Positions 22,466 through 32,272 of a stretch of 39,349 nucleotides of DNA are shown here, one piece after another. The first letter of the stretch is position 1. Each line of letters opens with the position of its first letter. A program made the position numbers and the translations under genes. The notes under the pieces are model-generated. The model saw only the letters and a program-made list of their open reading frames with translations. It was not told where the DNA came from and did no database searches. This DNA is from Cerioporus squamosus (taxonomy: Eukaryota > Basidiomycota > Agaricomycetes > Polyporales > Polyporaceae), in assembly GCA_022592435.1 (NCBI GenBank), contig JABYQS010000268.1:1-39349 (forward strand), written 5' to 3'.

Positions 22466-22921
22466 GGTGGGGGAGGAGAAGTTGAAGGCTGGAGGAGGGT
22501 CAATCAACGCGGGACGGGTAGCGACGAGCGGGACGGCGGAGACGCACACTGGGACGACGAGCCGGACGCGCCCTGCTGGTCTGCGCTGTCCATGGGGTGC
22601 GCGGGGACGTGGAGGACGGTGTGGAGGACGTGCGGCGCGGCGAGGGGGCAGGACAGAATAAAGCAGCGCGGCGGAGAGATGCTGGCTGAGGCTGGCTGAG
22701 GATGGCCGGGAATAGCCTCCGCGTTCTTACATACGCGCTCGCTAGGCGCACGCACGCTTCTCGGCACCGAAACAAGGTCATCGCGTCACATCCGTGACCC
22801 CCGTCACGCCAATTTTCGGGTGACGGCACCGGCGCCTGTGGGCTCGCTGGCAGCTCGTCTCGCCTCCGTATCACCGCCCGCCGTCGTCCTCGCCACCGCA
22901 CACAGTCCCGCACAGTCCACC
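22466..22921. promoter_or_regulatory. bidirectional promoter, Zn2Cys6 factor / TOM22
   Basis: 456 bases lie between divergent ATGs. A GC-rich tract is followed by CT-rich sequence just before the TOM22 ATG, consistent with a pyrimidine-rich fungal core promoter. No TATA box is evident. Confidence 0.5.
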
Positions 22922-23450
22922 ATGGTCAAGGTCGAGATCGTCGAAGAGAAGGAGCACGACTCCCGCTCCCCCTACTCCTCTGCCTCCTCCTCCCGCACCT
23001 CCTCCTCCGTCTCCCTCTCGTCCGTGGGCTCCGAGATCGACGGCGAGGAGTCCTTCTACGAGCGCGTCGTCGCCCTTGCAGACATCATCCCCCGACGACG
23101 CGCCAGAGCATCTCCGACAAGCTCGGCAAGACCGCCAGCGTCGTGAAGACGACGGGCAAGGTTGTCGGCAACCTCGTCTGGATCGTCACCACCTCCGCCC
23201 TCCTCATTGGCCTGCCCCTCGCGCTCGTGCTCGAGGACGAGGCCAAGATTGTGCAGCAGGAGAAGGAGATGCTCGCTCAGCAGCAGGGTGCTCAGGTGAG
23301 TACCAGCTCTCCTCCCGGCGCCCCGTCTCTGCCATCCTCGCGCGCAGTGCGCTCACCATCTCGGTCTTTTCTCAGATGCTCGCCCCTCCAGGCGGTTCGA
23401 TGTACCCGCCGGGCCAGCCACCAAAAGGAGTTGTTCCTCCAGGCTTCTGA
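22922..23450 (+). CDS. TOM22: mitochondrial import receptor TOM22, one frame break
   Basis: Two exons, 22922-23295 and 23376-23450, are joined in phase (80-nt intron). The product of about 149 aa matches yeast Tom22 (152 aa) in length and layout. The acidic, Ser-rich cytosolic N-terminus ends in ESFYERVVALADIIP. Next come PPTTRQSISDKLGKTASVV and a tail-anchor-like helix LVWIVTTSALLIGLPLALVL. The short intermembrane-space tail is EKEMLAQQQGAQ and PPGQPPKGVVPPGF. Tom22 is the central receptor and organiser of the outer-membrane TOM complex. The frame breaks at the C run 23089-23093, inside the most conserved motif (DIIPPTTR); one more C would restore it. As written, translation stops at 23146, before the membrane helix. 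Since the protein is nearly essential in fungi, a sequencing error is the likelier reading. Confidence 0.88.
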
Positions 23451-23968
23451 TCGCCCCACGCTCAGACCGTCCCTCCCGCCCTCCGCAGCGCATGCATATG
23501 CATACCGACGTGTACATTATAATAGAGCCCCCTTATTACCATGCCTTCTCCGCTCCGTACACGGAACCAGGCTGCCCTTGTACTCACGACTTTTCGTGCG
23601 GCATTCCGCCCCCACGCCCTGTAGAACGGGCATCAGACGAACTTCCTTTCTCTGGGGCAAACGTGGCTGCTCCTGTGCTTCTTCTCCCGGCAAGCCCTTG
23701 CGTCTCTGTGCGGCTTTAGGCATCCGCGTGGTCTCCCCGAAGTCTCCGAGGTCGAACCACTTCTCGTACAGCCGCCGATGAATGACAGATAAACATAGTC
23801 TCGAAACTCGAAACGCGACGTCGAACATGCACCACCGTGATCGCTGCGCAAGTCATCGGACAGCAAAGTTCATTGGCAGAGATACACCATCGACGTCTCA
23901 TGACTGCACAGGGTCGTACTACGCACACGTAGATAGCAAAATGTCACGGATTGACGGGACAGCACGAG
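23451..23968. other. convergent intergenic region TOM22 / complex I subunit
   Basis: About 520 bases lie between the two convergent stop codons. Only 3' regions are expected; a TATAATAG string near 23518 is not in a promoter position for either gene. Confidence 0.5.
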
Positions 23969-25651
23969 TCAGCACCATGAGTCAAGCAAAAGTGGGCTAA
24001 CGGATTGACCCACCGAGGATGTTTCCCGGGTTGCGGGGAAAACGACTGGCCGCGCGAAGTTCTCCCTGTGAACGGACGTTAATCAGCGAACTGCGCTCCA
24101 CAAGCCCCCTCCATTGGCCCACAAATCCGCCGGAGGGAGTCGCAGAAGAGTCCAACAGAAACGCACGCGGATCGGTATCTCCTCAGGTACGTGATGGCGT
24201 GCTCCTCAATCTCGTCCGGGATTACTCCAAACTTGTCCCAGTCGCCGGGCACGTCGACGTCGTCGATGTACCTGCGAATCACCTCATCCGGGCTCAACAT
24301 CGGCCACCACGCAGCCTGGGCAGCCTTCGCGAGCACGAGCGCGACCGACTTCGGCACCACGGGAGCGCGGGAAGGCGGGTTGTATGTGATCGTCGACACG
24401 AGCGTGAGCAAGTACTCGTACGTCAACGTGGAAGGGCCAGGAAGGCTGAACGTGCCAGGCAGGGCCGGCATCTGGATGGTGTTCGCGAGCGCCTGCGCGA
24501 CGTCCATAACCTACACGGGAGAATACGCCCTCAGTTTCGGTGTCCATCTCGGTAGCGAGAAGAGGCAGGGGAGCCAGTGCGGCTGCGAGGTGTGACACGT
24601 ACGTGGGCCGGGCGGACTTTCGTCTGCATGTGGTTGAGCTTCCACCAGATGGGCCAGCCTGCCAGTGCCAAAGGGCCGGTCAAACAGCGTCACAGTCCGA
24701 GGTGAACGGCGTGTACGTACTCGCAATGTTGTTCAGCAGCCGGTCCTCGTACCCGAACATGTTCGCGGGCCGCACGATCGTCGCGGTCGGGAACGCCTCC
24801 TTCACAAGCTCCTCGCCGACGGCCTTGGAGCGGTAGAACTCGGACGGGGAGTCCTTCGCCGCGTTGAGGTGCGAGACGTGCACGAAACGATCAACGCCAG
24901 CCTGCGCCGCGATGCTCGCGATAGCCTCGGCACCCTTCGCGTGAACGTCGAAGTAGGAGAAGTTCCTGCATAGCGCAAGAGGTTTGATTAGGTGTGAAAC
25001 GCAGGCGGCTAGGGGGGTGACATACTTGGTCTCGTACTCGCGCCCGACAAGGTTGTAGACGATGTCGGAATGTCTCAGACACTCTTCGATCTGATCAGGT
25101 CTGCGGAGGTCCCATTCCTGGCAGCGTTCAGAACTTGGGTGAGACTCTCCTACGTCCAATCGACGCGCTTGTGCGTCTAGCAGCTTGGGAGGTATGCACG
25201 CACCAGCGAAGTGATCTGCCCGAGATCCCCAGTGACCCTCAAATGCCTCTTCTCGTCCTCGTCGCGGTAAGGAAGGACGACGTGGGTGCCTGCCTTGGCT
25301 GTATTGCGTCCAACGCACGTCAACACTCATCCCCGCACCCAAACGACAGCACTAGAGAGAGGCGCTAAGAAGGGACACATACCAAGCTTAGCCACGAGAT
25401 ATCTCCCCAAGAAACTCGTGCATCCAAACACAGTCGCAGTATGGCCCGTGCTCGCACTCCGTCCGGGGGGTCCGTACTGGATCGCAGGCTTGCCAGAGGG
25501 GAGGACGCTTAGGTCATGGAGGGCTCGCTGTAGTCCGCAACGCGGGCGTGAGCTCAGACGACAACATAAGAGTAGCGTAGAATCCTGTAAGCACCTTGCT
25601 CTGAGCGAATGCGCGTGGGACGCGCACGCATTTGGAGGATACGGCCAACAT
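23969..25651 (-). CDS. NADH:ubiquinone oxidoreductase 40 kDa subunit (NDUFA9)
   Basis: Eight exons splice in frame: 25651-25595, 25527-25383, 25298-25204, 25117-25026, 24965-24721, 24658-24603, 24510-24167 and 24065-23969 (376 aa, close to the family's 375-400). Exon 1 is a basic mitochondrial presequence (MLAVSSKCVRVPRAFAQSK). The atypical SDR fold starts with TATVFGCTSFLGRYLVAKL, the dinucleotide-binding glycine loop. DIVYNLVGREYETKNFSYFD, HVSHLNAAKDSPSEFYRSKA and TIVRPANMFGYEDRLLNN follow, all NDUFA9 signatures. The C-terminal RYRSAENFARPVVFP completes it. The protein is an accessory, NADPH-binding subunit of the complex I matrix arm. The first donor (GTGCTT) is non-consensus, but the phase and presequence fit. 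Confidence 0.92.
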
Positions 25652-28085
25652 AGCTTGGCCAACGTTGCGGACGGAGAGCAAGATGTTGCTCTGACGCTGG
25701 CCGCCCACCGGGGTTTCCCGAGCGGGCGCTCTTTATTCGGCCAGTGAGAACATCGCCATTCCGCCTTGCTTACCTCCATCGACGTAAGTACACGCAGAGT
25801 TGTAGAGCAAGTAGAGGAACATGTAACATATTGTGCCAAGAAGACCGTTGATAGTTCATGAACTCCTTGTTTGGTAGACGTAGCGAGCCTAATCACTGGG
25901 CTCCGAGCTGAATATCCGAGGAAAGTACGGAAGATGGTTACACGGAGAGAACTAATTGGGACTAGCAACGTCGCACATGTTTCTGACGGGATTGAAATGT
26001 GCATGGTCGTAGGGTACCTCCATTGAAAGGCTGGCTGTCGCCTCGGGCCCACCTTGGACTTTCATTGTTCAATGTCTGTTCACAGGCTGCCAGTGCCAGA
26101 AGAAGCGTCCAAATAAAGAGGTCCTGGTCAAGGTCCCATGGTCGAAGTCCCGAAAACTACTTGTGGGCACCTTGGCGGTGATTATCTGAGCAGGAGGTCC
26201 AGCATCCGACTGACCGCCCTTCTCTCCCCGCGTGTGAAGGGCAGCGCTCGAATGTGCGCAAGTGCCAGCCTTCGCTAGCCGAGAATAAAGCCTTGATATC
26301 AGTTCCTCCTTTGCGCCGTAAAGGCATCTGAAAGTTTGGTTGCGACAGCATCCGCTGAGTGACCGGAGATCAGACGACGACGAATTAGCTATCATGGATT
26401 TGCGATCAGACTCGGATGGATGCACGAACCTGCAGCGCTTTAGATGGCCTGTATCCGCTACTCATTGGGCGCAATGCAGAAGCCATGGTACCATCGAAGT
26501 TGTCGGAAGGATAACGATAAGTGGACCCGGGGGTGACAAGGGAGGAGTGTCTGTGCTGCCAAGTCAGCGAAAGTCGGACTGGGTGGAAGACTGCAACCCA
26601 CGTACCTAGTGCCGATGTCCCGGGTCAATGAGAACAACACGACAGCACTAACATGGAACTTAATCGGAGTGTTGTGGACCGCCACTGTGAGAGCGTGCGG
26701 CCGGGACTTGAAGTTGAGGCTGTTCTGGTAAAAGATCAGCGCATCGCCGGGCGACCACATGTCCCAGTGACATTACTGCGCTGTGAATTCGTGCAAAATC
26801 TGCAAAGTAAGTACACGGGTTCGAACCGAGATCGAACCGCTTTCGCTAGACTTATGATCGAACACATGCTGTAACCATCGGAGCATCTGAGATCGCGACC
26901 CCGGGCCTGAATACCTTGGAGTTGACGGAGACCTACCGGACGAAGTGAACAAATTCTTGTAGAACAGCTCGATGACGTTCTCAAACGCATGGACGCCAAC
27001 CAGTCACTAGACACCTGCCGGTGGAATCCTGAGTGGAGTATATTCATGTCGGTAGCCAAAAGGACGATCGAGCTGCGACCGTCTGCCATCAGGATGTGAA
27101 GGAATGCGGCTCGGAGCATTAGGGGAGGGAGAAAACCCACGTTCAGAGGAGCGGGTTTTCACTCGATCAGAGCAGCTTTCCTTGCAGGCGGTTCCAGCGT
27201 GACGTGGTCGACTCCCACCGGAGGTGAAGCGTTGAAGAGTTGTCCGGATGCAGGGCCGTGCGTCGTAGTGTCATGATCGACCATGACATCAAAGGCGCAT
27301 GTCATGTCGCGATATCTGCCAGCGACAGCCATCAGTACGCCGGCCGCTACTTCTCATCGGTGAATTGTCGCCTACACGGACGGCTGAAGCAGAAGATAAG
27401 GAAGCAGGCGGCGACGTGAAGAGGGGCTTCCCTGCCGTCATTTGCTCCTGCGGCGTTGAGCCTGCTGGGGCCCAGAAAGCACTGCTAGGGTTGGTACTTG
27501 GTCTGTATTTGTTGGCCGCGCAGTGTGTTATCTGCCGTGATCTCTGCAAAGTCATTCAAGGGTTGGCCCGACAATGTTGCATCTCCGTGATCGGAAGTTC
27601 AGACAATCAATGGTGACTGTTCGAGGATCTGTCAGTATGCATGTTTCGGTGCGCAGTTGCAAGCTCACATTACGTCGATTCGGAAGTAATTGCGAGCCAT
27701 TGACAGATCTATCGTCCGTCGTTTCTTCGTGGCAGAAGCCGTCCCTCTTCGCGGCCCTGGAGACATCCCACCTTGCACGAGGGTAAACTGCGTATGAATT
27801 ATTTCCATGATCAGTGCTTCCTCTGCGCCGCAGGTCGTAGTACACGACCGCCGCTAGGAACTGGTACAAGCGGGCGATTTGGATGTGAGATGGTCACGAC
27901 GTGAGCCTGGACCAAGTTGAGTGAGAACGAACCTATCCAGGAGCACAGCATTTCGGGGTTAGGGTCAATCGGTCACCTCGGACATCTCGATCTACAGTTT
28001 TTCTCTGGACCAACACCTTCCCGCAGCCTTCGCCGTTCCCGCCTCACCGCCTCGTCCTCAATTACGCTCGCTCGCCGAGCTCGCC
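25652..28085. other. 2.4-kb stretch, possible degraded or frame-broken gene on minus strand
   Basis: No complete gene is found. Several minus-strand segments look protein-like but lie in different frames and are interrupted. Examples are RLYQFLAAVVYYD (about 27840), LHILMADGRSSIVLLATDMN (about 27040), FENVIELFYKNLFTS (about 26950) and GDALIFYQNSLNFKSRPHAL (about 26740, the most convincing). I cannot assign a family. Either an old gene has decayed here, or base-calling errors like those in neighbouring genes break a real one. The right end should contain the promoter of the UPF0390 gene. Confidence 0.3.
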
Positions 28086-28592
28086 ATGGTACAGGGCCAG
28101 ACAAAGGGTCTCCAGAAGGCCAAGAACTCCGGGGGCGGCACGCCCAGAAGGCGGCCGCAGCCCCGAAGAAGGGCAAGCGGTACATCGCCCCCAAGAAAGC
28201 CGGCTTGGTTAAGCAGGCCGCGCTGCACAAAGTGAGTACTCCTTCTACACACGGGAGAAAACGCATTGGGGAGGAGGGAGGCACCGCGCAACGCGGAGCA
28301 ATGATCGCGATCGGGGCGAGAGAGCTCTAAGGACAAAGGATGGGATGCTCATGAACTGCGCAACGCATGGCAGGAGCTCAGCGCGAAGATCAACAAGAGC
28401 ATCGAGCAGCAGGTCGCCGCCGCCGCCTCCTCGGGGAAGTTGACCATCATGAAGAACGTCGCCATGGAGGGGTGAGTGCACCGATACTTCCTTACCATCC
28501 GAGTCCCGATCGCAAACCTTGCCTTGCTCTCCTTCAGGACGTCGGCGGCGGAGAAGGGCAAGACCCCTGCGACGAAGGCGAAGAAGGCATGA
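28086..28592 (+). CDS. UPF0390 (LYDG10-type) small basic protein, one frame break
   Basis: Exons 28086-28231, 28374-28471 and 28538-28592 give about 99 aa once a frame break is allowed for. The Lys/Ala-rich protein starts MVQGQTKGLQKAKNS. It continues RHAQKAAAAPKKGKRYIAPK and KQAALHKELSAKINKSIEQQ, then SSGKLTIMKNVAMEG and a Lys-rich tail. This is the hallmark of the eukaryotic UPF0390/DUF2462 family, whose members are small and probably nucleolar with no firmly known role. The frame shifts by one base at the G run 28131-28135, between the conserved start and RHAQKAAA; a sixth G would restore it. As written, the start codon leads into an unrelated Arg/Pro-rich frame. The first intron is 142 nt. 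Confidence 0.8.
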
Positions 28593-29781
28593 GCTAGTCT
28601 GCTCGGCCGTCCGCACGTGGGCACATGCAGCCCGAGGTGCGTCTGCTGCTCCCAGTCGTCCTGATGACGACGTTTGTTGACTGTGGTCTCCGTCCGGGCG
28701 CTGTAGCAAACAAAAGCAGAACATATGTCGTCAACACTCCGTATGTTGTATGTGAAGACATGGCGCTCCTCCCAGCCATCTTCCCTTGCTCTGGGATCCT
28801 TGGGAACCGTCCGAGTCGGACCGCTTCAACGATCGACCGGCGCAGGTCGCCCTGACACCAAGATACGACGGTGTCTGGGAAGTATCGCGCAGGCTTCTTC
28901 CAGGATGCCGTACAGTGCTGCCGCGATGGAGTAGACTATACTCGGGCCGAGACATTGTCGTTGCGTCATATGTCGGAGGCTCTCACCGACATACATACTT
29001 ACCGCAGCTGTACCGCGCCCTCGTTACAGTGCATCGGACGTTACACAGTCGGAGCCAGTGTCGCTACGTGGATGTGCAAATATGTGCTATGGATTGCAGA
29101 ATGCCAATGCCATAATCAAAGCGACGGACAACGACGGACAGCGACTTGGACGATGTGTATGTGTGAAGAGAGGAGAGAGGGGAGGGGAGTGGAAGGGCGA
29201 TCGATGACTGGAATGCATGACTCGAACGAACAAGCTTGCTAGGAGAAACATGGGAAGGAGACATGGTGCGGTGGTGGTGGAACAGTGGTGCGATGCATGC
29301 AGATGCGGAACCGTACGTGAACAACGTGAGACGGAACGGGAATTGAGGGGAGGGGAGGGGGCGAGAGAGGAGAGGGCGGTAATGGTGCTGGGAACATGAT
29401 CGTGAACGTGAAACGAAACTTGATGCGGTGTGCATTCGATAACGGGGTGAGATACGATACGGTACGTATGCTAACTGTGACTGGGGAAGATGTGTCGTGA
29501 AGGGATTGCGCTATGTATGCCGAGAATGATTGGGAGATGGAGAGATGAGAACGGTGATGCATGATGATGTGGATGCCGATGACAACGAAAGTCCATGTGC
29601 AAGAATAACGACGACAGCCCAACATGAGAGAGTTCAGAGTACACTGCAGAGAAACCTTTTTTGCCATACAAACCTTCCGAACACGAACCTCAGGTCCGAC
29701 CAGAGCGGGCGTACGACCATCCCGGGGAGTCCAAACGTATGCGAACCAGGCGCATGTTGACGACGAGCACCGGGACCGCAG
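28593..29781. other. 1.2-kb convergent intergenic region with polypurine tracts
   Basis: This region lies between the ends of the UPF0390 (+) and CENP-B-type (-) genes. No gene is supported. GA-rich runs lie at about 29161-29200 and 29331-29380. They would be CT-rich in the minus-strand transcript. Confidence 0.5.
29161..29380. repeat. interrupted polypurine (GA/GGGGA) tracts
   Basis: Two near-pure purine runs on the plus strand (GAGAGGAGAGAGGGGAGGGG and GAGGGGAGGGGAGGGGGCGA types) are separated by about 130 bases of mixed sequence. This is simple sequence, not a gene. Confidence 0.6.
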
Positions 29782-32272
29782 CTATGATCTCGACGGAACA
29801 CGACCGTATGGTAGGTCGTACTCGACCCCGGCCACCTTCCCGAACACCTTGTGCTTGAGGCGCATGAGGAAGTTGACCTCGTCGACGCCGAGCAGCTTCT
29901 CGTCCTGCGCGACATACAGGATGAACTTGTCGAGTGCGTGCTCCGCCTCCTGCAATGTCGGCATGCCATGCTCCGGCACGAACTCGGGCATGACGGGGGT
30001 GACGAAGACCTGTTGGCCGTTGCTCTCATCTCCGTCGAGCGGGACCGCGACAGGCGCGACGGACATCATCGCCTGATGCTGGGAAGACTCCGGCTCTCCA
30101 GACTCGGGCACTTGCGACGGATGGTACTGGAGCTCGTGAGGCCGTTCCGGGGAATAGCGCTCCTCAGCGGTAGTCAAGACGTCGCCATTCGCGCTAGTCT
30201 GCTCCTCGGCCTGAGGCCATGCCTGCGACAGAGTGATCGAAGGGTGCATGGACTGTGCGTTCGTTGACATGCCGCCGCCCTGTTGCTCCTCATCTTCGGA
30301 TTCGACGCCCATATCTTGTTCGACGTGTGAAGACATGTCGATGGGCGGCGGCGATGGCGGACGGACGAACCCAGGCGGGGGAGGGACGTACGGTTCGGGG
30401 ACGGTAGGGATGAAGTCTGACGCATATGCGCGGAATTTTGCGTCGAGTAAACCGTCGCCGTGCCACACGCCACGACGGATGCCGTGCCGGTGCTTGAAGT
30501 TCTCGAGCCAACCGGAGCTCGCCTTGAACTTGTCCGTGGTGTAACCCATCTCGTCACCGAGTTCACGCGCCTTCTGGCGCAGCACGGAGTCGGTGAGAGT
30601 CTTCCCTGCCTTGGACGCCAGCTTGACCCACTCCTCCAGACGTCGCTCCAGTGTCGGAAACTTCGATGGCCTTCACCCGCGATTAGCGAAAAGATGCGCA
30701 GAGTAGAACGAGAAGGCGGTACCTGAGTTTGGCGACGAGTATCTTCTCGTCAGAATCAACGCTCAACCATCGAGCCTTGTGCTTGAGGATCTTGCTGACA
30801 GTGCTTCGCTCGACACCGAAGTGGGCGGCGATGTCCTCCTGCTTCACGCCTGGATTAGCCTCGGCGTATCTGCAGATGTCACGACGATCGGTGTTCCATA
30901 GCCGCTTCTTCTTCGTAGGTTCCCTGCGACCGGGCGCACCCTGGACGACGAAGCTGGTCGTAGTGAGGGAGTTGGGAGCGGACGCTGAAGATGACACGGA
31001 CGTGAGCGCTGAGGCGACGCTGAGAGCGGGGGAGGCAGAGCGAGGGTTTGAGGACCCAGATGCTCCAGACGCCGTAGAGCCCGACGCAGATCTTGAGGAC
31101 TGGGACGGGAAGAAGCCGCGCCACTCGGGCACACGAGAGATGCTCTCCAAGCGGTGATGGTATGCGTCTGGGGTCGACATGCAGGCTTGACTTTCAGAGA
31201 GTTGGTAAACGCCCTGGTGCGTGGGTGTCTGCGGGCGAGACCCCGGCTGATGCTGAGGGATATACGGCGAATTTTGAGGGTGCTGAACGCATACAGTCAT
31301 ATTTCAGTATCTGTGAATGGAAATACGCAACGGATGGAGCCAGCCAGTCCTTAGCAGTCCTCGCTGGACAACGTCCTCCCCACCACTTAACCGACTACCA
31401 TGTATGCTGGGCGCTTAGGACGAGTGGCTCAAAGTCCCAATCCTGGGGAAGTTGCGGTGGATGGTGGACTTCGTATACAGTACGACTCCCAAGATCCATC
31501 CATGTGAAGCAAACCCGACATAGTCGAGTTGTGTTTACATGCGTGCAGCATCAAGGATGTGCTCGCCGGGTAACGCGATCCCGTGACATCTGCATCGACA
31601 GGACGCATCCGACGGATACGTTCCATCCGCCGACGCCGTCGACTTGACCGAAGAATCGAGCGCGAGGAACATGTTCCTGGCGCAGAAGCCTCAACCGAAC
31701 GCCCGAAGCGGCCCCCCTGGTCCGGCGGGAATAGCTAGGGGCATGAAGGACATCGCAGAACCGTTGCACATGTGGGGAGGACATAGGGGGGATCAGAGAA
31801 GAAACAGAGCACATACGTTGTATGGATTGGACATCGTCGCATACTCTGGAAGCTCTCCATGGCTCTGCACTCTCTCGTGCATGCGCATGCGGCGGCGGGG
31901 AAGGCCGCGGTCGGGGCCGATGCTACTGTCAATCTGGTGTGACTCGAAGGACAGCGGATGCGATGAGGGGCCAGGATCAACGGCAGATGTCGAGGCGTGA
32001 CTTGCAAGCGAATCGGGTACATGGCGGGGGACGAAGGACTGGGATGGAGGGGCGTACATGGGGACATGGTCTTGGGGCATGACGTGCTGCATGTCGTGGG
32101 CAGCGTTGGCGTGAACAGAGGCAGGGTGTGGGTGGGACGGAGAGTGCTGGGACGGTCTCCAGGACATGTCTTGAGGATAAGACGGATGAGGGGGGACGGC
32201 GTCAGAGATCGGGTGAGGGGGGTGCGGGTGATACACGAGGCCGGAGACAGAGTAGTGCTGGGCCGCGTCCAT
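29782..32272 (-). CDS. CENP-B-type helix-turn-helix DNA-binding protein
   Basis: Three exons are joined: 32272-31817, 31282-30723 and 30670-29782 (634 aa). The N-terminal 270 residues are His/Pro/Ser-rich and disordered. Two DNA-binding folds follow. A CENP-B N-terminal HTH at about 290-340 includes RRDICRYAEANPGVKQEDIA and FGVERSTVSKILKHKARWL. A second, Tc5/CENPB-type HTH at about 350-420 includes RPSKFPTLERRLEEWV, DSVLRQKARELGDEMG and SGWLENFKHRHGIRRGVWHG. The C-terminal part is acidic and Pro-rich, with a helical segment near the end. There is no DDE transposase domain, so this is a domesticated-transposase-type regulator or chromatin protein, comparable in architecture to fission yeast Abp1/Cbh proteins only in its HTH part. 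Intron 1 is 534 nt, very long here; another exon may hide in it. Confidence 0.82.

Noticed and set aside
26800..26880. tRNA-like string on the minus strand with CAT in a loop-like context and GGTTCGAACC
   Set aside because: No acceptor stem pairs, the anticodon stem fails and the T stem has a mismatch. GGTTCGAACC is simply a palindrome here.
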